From contig JAZOOR010000011.1 of the NCBI GenBank assembly GCA_045655125.1, forward strand, positions 1 to 9,375: a stretch of DNA of 9,375 nt, given 5' to 3'. Shown piece after piece: positions 6,749 to 9,375 of this stretch. Numbering within the stretch: position 1 is the first letter of the stretch; each line of letters begins with the position of its first letter. The notes under the pieces were generated by a model. The model saw only the letters and a program-made list of their open reading frames with translations. It was not told the DNA's origin and did no database searches. The DNA comes from SIG578 sp045655125. Its GTDB lineage: Bacteria > Bacillota > Clostridia > Oscillospirales > Ruminococcaceae. The translations under genes and the position numbers were made by a program.

Positions 6749-7460
6749 ACTTTTTAATCCAATCAGAGCGCTTGACGTGAAGCAGCGCCTTGAAAATATC
6801 AATATCCTCAATAGTGGTAAGTTTTATGTTCTTTTCCGATCCTGCCGAGAAATAAACCTTTTCACCCATCTCAATCATAAGGGTTACCGAGGCTACAGAG
6901 TTGGTAATACCCGCCTCTAAGGCTCTTCTATGAAGGTCGCAAATCTTTCCGATTTTAAAGCCTTGAGGTGTCTGAGTGCGTTTAAGTTGGTCACGGGGGT
7001 AGCAAGCCACTGAGGACTCTTCATCCTCGGTGATAACCATTGCCTCAGCGCAGGGGATAACAGAAATTGCACAGCCGTGCTTTCTTGTTTTGATAATGCA
7101 GTCCGAAATAATTTCCTGAGAAACCATTGGGCGAATAGCATCGTGAATAAGCACAACATCCTCAGAAGAATAGTGCTTCTCAAGCTCGTAAACACCGTTA
7201 CGGATAGAATCCTGTCCGTTCTTGCCACCGGGAACAACGTGCTTTAACTTTGTGATGTTAAACTGATTTGCATATGCCCAGAGCATATTCTCCCAGCCCT
7301 CAACGCAAACAACCGCGATGGCATCAATATCAGAATGCTTCTGAAATGCCTCTAAGGTGTAAACGATAACGGGGCGCTCCTCAACAGTTAGAAACTGCTT
7401 TGGGATATTCTGGTGCATTCTTGCTCCTACACCGCCTGCAATAATAAGTGCAATATTCAT
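6747..7460 (-). CDS. IspD/TarI-family cytidylyltransferase, probably for a CDP-polyol precursor
   Basis: The protein has 237 residues, the usual family length. Enzymes of this family couple CTP to a polyol phosphate (methylerythritol phosphate for IspD, ribitol-5-phosphate for TarI). Visible motifs are the CTP loop IIAGGVGARM with Arg14, IPKQF with Lys21, GGKNGQDSIRNG at 78-89, IHDAIRP at 105-111, and RTQTPQGF at 161-168. A further block is NIKLTTIEDIDIF at 211-223 with Lys213. At the position where E. coli IspD has Thr140 in a D-T-M sequence, this protein reads E-A-M (139-141). That argues against the isoprenoid substrate, as does the operon. A teichoic-acid-type CDP-polyol fits, because a CDP-polyol-phosphate transferase domain is encoded two genes downstream. 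The start is ATG 7460 with GAGGT at 7468-7472; the gap to the aminotransferase stop is 5 bases. Automated annotation as ispD would mislead. The precise polyol is unknown. Confidence 0.88.
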   Translation of the reverse strand: MNIALIIAGGVGARMHQNIPKQFLTVEERPVIVYTLEAFQKHSDIDAIAVVCVEGWENMLWAYANQFNITKLKHVVPGGKNGQDSIRNGVYELEKHYSSEDVVLIHDAIRPMVSQEIISDCIIKTRKHGCAISVIPCAEAMVITEDEESSVACYPRDQLKRTQTPQGFKIGKICDLHRRALEAGITNSVASVTLMIEMGEKVYFSAGSEKNIKLTTIEDIDIFKALLHVKRSDWIKK

Positions 7461-7465
7461 TTTGA

Positions 7466-8575
7466 TTACCTCTCTAATGATTTAATTATATTACAAATTC
7501 TGTCAACGTTCTGGGTTCCGAGCCCCTCGTAAAGCGGCAGGCAAATAACTCTTTTTGAAATCTTGTCTGCAACCGGAGTTTTGCTCGGGTCAAATTTGCC
7601 GCAAAAGCTCTCTACCGAGCTTGTTAAGGGGTAGAAATATCTTCTTGCGCCGATGTTGTTTTGTGCGAGCGCCTCTATAACATCGTCTCTCGTTTTTCCA
7701 AATTCTTCGGGATGGAACACAACAGGGAAATATGCGTAGTTGCTCTCAACGCCCTCTTGCACTACTGAGAGCTGTATTCCCTTTATGCCCTCAAGCTGCT
7801 CACGATAACGAAGCACGCACTCTTTTCTCGATTTTATCGCATCATCTATGTGTCTTAAATTGCAAAGGCCCATAGCGGCGCAAAATTCATTCATTTTGGA
7901 GTTGCCGCCCGCAAACGAAAGGGTTTCGGGACCTGTCATTCCAAAGTTTTTGCAGTAATTTATTTTTTCATAGTTTTTGTCGTCACGGAAAACCGCAGCT
8001 CCGCCCTCAACACTATGGAAAACCTTGGTTGCGTGGAAGCTGAACATCGAGGCATCGCCGAGCGCGGCGGCTCCGACGCCGTTTTTACGTACGCCGAATG
8101 CGTGAGCCGCATCGTAAATAACCTTAAGTCCGTACTTATCAGCTATTTTGCAAATAGCCTCGTCGTCGCACAGGTTTCCGTAAACGTGAACAGGCATAAT
8201 GGCACAGGTTTTATCGGTGATAAGCTCCTCTATTTTGGAAACATCAATGGTAAAATCCCGCTCGTTTATATCACAGAAAACGGGGGTAAGTCCTTTTCTT
8301 ACAATAGCATTTGTGGTTGAAACAAAGGTAAACGGCGTGGTGATAACCTCACCCTTAAGGTTAAAAACCTCTAAAATACATTCAAGAGCCATATGTCCGT
8401 TAACACATAGCGCCGTATTGCTAACACCGAGATACTCGCAAAGCCTCTTTTCGAGTTCCCTGTGCTTTGCACCTGAGTTGGTAAGCCAACGGGTATCCCA
8501 CAGCTCTCGAATTTCGCTGACATACTCCTCAAAGGGAGGCATAGTTGAGCGGGTAACTAAAATTTTGTCCTGCAT
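7466..8575 (-). CDS. DegT/DnrJ/EryC1/StrS-family sugar aminotransferase (VioA-like)
   Basis: This is a 369-residue PLP enzyme that puts an amino group on a keto-sugar nucleotide, using an amino acid as donor. The PLP-binding lysine is Lys184 in FSFHATKVFHSVEGG. Asp155 of YDAAHAFG should contact the PLP ring nitrogen. The N-terminus (PPFEEYVSEIRELWDTRWLTNSG) and VITTPFTFVSTTNAI are typical of the branch I associate with VioA, which makes dTDP-4-amino-4,6-dideoxyglucose. Other 4-keto or 3-keto sugar substrates remain possible. The rmlA gene at the other end of the window supports a dTDP-linked substrate, though the needed 4,6-dehydratase is not seen. The start is ATG 8575, preceded by AAAGG (8586-8590) at a rather long 10-base spacing. 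The gap to the glycosyltransferase upstream is 19 bases. The product would be a positively charged or acylatable amino sugar in the polymer. Confidence 0.9.
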   Translation of the reverse strand: MQDKILVTRSTMPPFEEYVSEIRELWDTRWLTNSGAKHRELEKRLCEYLGVSNTALCVNGHMALECILEVFNLKGEVITTPFTFVSTTNAIVRKGLTPVFCDINERDFTIDVSKIEELITDKTCAIMPVHVYGNLCDDEAICKIADKYGLKVIYDAAHAFGVRKNGVGAAALGDASMFSFHATKVFHSVEGGAAVFRDDKNYEKINYCKNFGMTGPETLSFAGGNSKMNEFCAAMGLCNLRHIDDAIKSRKECVLRYREQLEGIKGIQLSVVQEGVESNYAYFPVVFHPEEFGKTRDDVIEALAQNNIGARRYFYPLTSSVESFCGKFDPSKTPVADKISKRVICLPLYEGLGTQNVDRICNIIKSLER

Positions 8576-8594
8576 ACAGTCACGACCTTTTTAC

Positions 8595-9375
8595 TTACTT
8601 TAATGCTATTCTCTTAATTATCTGCCACAGGCGGTTTCCCCTCTTTCCAAGCAGAGAAAACACCGCAAACAAAGCTGTAAACATCAGCCTGTCCTTTAGT
8701 GGCAACCGTTTTATATATATTTTTGCCCGTTTTTTCACCGATTTTTCAAAGGTTTTGCGGTATTCGGTAAATAACAGGTGCGCCATATGATAATTTATGG
8801 CATTTTCATATCTTCCCTCGGTGTAGCTATCAAAAAGCTCCATCCAGCGCGCCTCGTTTTCAATATGGGCATAATCAACGCACTCCTGCCTCTGTGCTGT
8901 CCACGAGCCCGCAAAGGCAAAACGGTAAACCGACATAATACGGTCTATATAATAAACGCGCCCCATAGTTGCCGCAAGAATCTGAGCGGGATAGTCATAC
9001 ACATCGGCAATCTCGCGAAACTCAGGCCAGCACTCCATTACCTCGCGGCGAAACATCAGCGACGCCGTCGGGCAGAAAAGGCCGCCGCGCTTAATAATAA
9101 GCTCACTTGTGACCTCGCCGTCACTTTTAAGAGGTCTTATGTTCATCGCCTTTCCGTCAGGCATAAGCTGCTGCACTGCGTGAAAACAAAGACAGCAGGT
9201 AGCATCATTTTCCATATAATCTACCTGCGTTTTGAGTTTTTGAGTGTCTGTCCAATAATCGTCTCCCTCGCAAACCGCAACATATCTGCCTCTTACCCGA
9301 GGCAGAATAAAGGTTTTGAGAATGTTACATTTATGAAACTGGTTTTCACTCTGAAATATCGGTATAATTTTATCG
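8595..9375 (-). CDS. Family 2 glycosyltransferase, 5' end missing (259 C-terminal residues visible)
   Basis: The open frame continues to the window edge, so the Met at 9215 is internal and not the start. The extra 53 codons upstream contain LPRVRGRYVAVCEGDDYW, whose EGDDYW (9252-9269) is the DxD-type metal and nucleotide-sugar motif of GT-A enzymes. After it come TDTQKLKTQVDYM and a domain with CLCFHAVQ and GLFCPTASLMFRREVM, the usual acceptor-side region of bacterial GT2 enzymes. About 60 or more residues with the first donor-binding strand should lie outside the window. The C-terminus is rich in Lys and Arg with aromatic and Leu residues (from about residue 210 of the visible part) and may associate with the membrane surface. 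It is a relative of the GT2 domain in the gene at 3194-5668. Donor and acceptor are unknown; it probably adds one sugar of the repeat. Confidence 0.9.
   Translation of the reverse strand, partial: DKIIPIFQSENQFHKCNILKTFILPRVRGRYVAVCEGDDYWTDTQKLKTQVDYMENDATCCLCFHAVQQLMPDGKAMNIRPLKSDGEVTSELIIKRGGLFCPTASLMFRREVMECWPEFREIADVYDYPAQILAATMGRVYYIDRIMSVYRFAFAGSWTAQRQECVDYAHIENEARWMELFDSYTEGRYENAINYHMAHLLFTEYRKTFEKSVKKRAKIYIKRLPLKDRLMFTALFAVFSLLGKRGNRLWQIIKRIALK

Noticed and set aside
6737..6811. ATG start at 6811 for the SDR gene, adding 25 residues
   Set aside because: It would overlap the cytidylyltransferase gene by 65 bases, the extra residues look like an out-of-frame reading, and a strong ribosome site stands before the GTG at 6736.
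6747..7460. Calling this gene ispD of the isoprenoid pathway
   Set aside because: The surface-polymer operon and the changed substrate-site residues argue for a TarI-like role, so I gave no ispD symbol.
8199..8603. 134-codon open frame on the plus strand
   Set aside because: It is antisense to the well-supported aminotransferase gene and its product shows no family features.
8595..9215. Reading the glycosyltransferase as a complete 206-residue gene starting at 9215
   Set aside because: The same frame stays open to the window edge and encodes the EGDDYW motif upstream of that Met, so the gene is truncated by the window, not short.
1..9375. Internal promoters, terminators, riboswitches, CRISPR or mobile elements
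   Set aside because: All gaps between genes are 5 to 19 bases, and I saw no direct repeats, transposase-like reading frames or hairpin plus T-run structures.

Overview
The window is one stretch of a long polycistronic operon for a cell-surface phosphoglycan (teichoic-acid-like or capsular polymer). All nine genes lie on the minus strand, so transcription runs from position 9375 towards position 1. Neither end of the operon is inside the window: the first gene lacks its 5' end and the last (rmlA) lacks most of its 3' part. Every intergenic gap is 5 to 19 bases, which leaves no room for a promoter or terminator, and I see no tRNA, rRNA, CRISPR, IS element or repeat array. The strong GAGG-type ribosome sites, the GTG and TTG starts, moderate G+C, and the TagGH-like exporter with a CDP-glycerol-transferase-type enzyme suggest a Gram-positive Bacillota, probably a gut clostridium. 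This is inferred from style, not from a marker gene.

Layout in order of transcription. At 9375-8595 is the C-terminal part of a family 2 glycosyltransferase. At 8575-7466 is a DegT/DnrJ/EryC1/StrS-type sugar aminotransferase of the VioA-like branch. At 7460-6747 is an IspD/TarI-type cytidylyltransferase. At 6736-5687 is an extended SDR nucleotide-sugar enzyme (GTG start). At 5668-3194 is a large two-domain enzyme: family 2 glycosyltransferase fused to a CDP-glycerol-type polyol-phosphate transferase. At 3182-1890 is an unusual ATP-grasp/HAD fusion. At 1871-1107 (TTG start) and 1091-138 (GTG start) are the permease and ATPase of a polysaccharide ABC exporter. At 127-1 is the start of rmlA, glucose-1-phosphate thymidylyltransferase.

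How the genes may work together (inference). Two activated-precursor streams are visible. One is dTDP-based: RmlA makes dTDP-glucose, and with a 4,6-dehydratase not seen here the aminotransferase could make a dTDP-4-amino-4,6-dideoxyhexose. The other is CDP-based: the cytidylyltransferase and SDR would supply a CDP-polyol or related compound. The 824-residue fusion has the architecture expected of a single-chain polymerase that alternates sugar transfer with polyol-phosphate transfer, as the TagF-like capsule polymerases do. The ABC pair would export the chain. The ATP-grasp/HAD protein has no obvious place in this scheme and is the best candidate for undescribed chemistry, perhaps ligation of an amino or acyl group with an attached phosphatase step.
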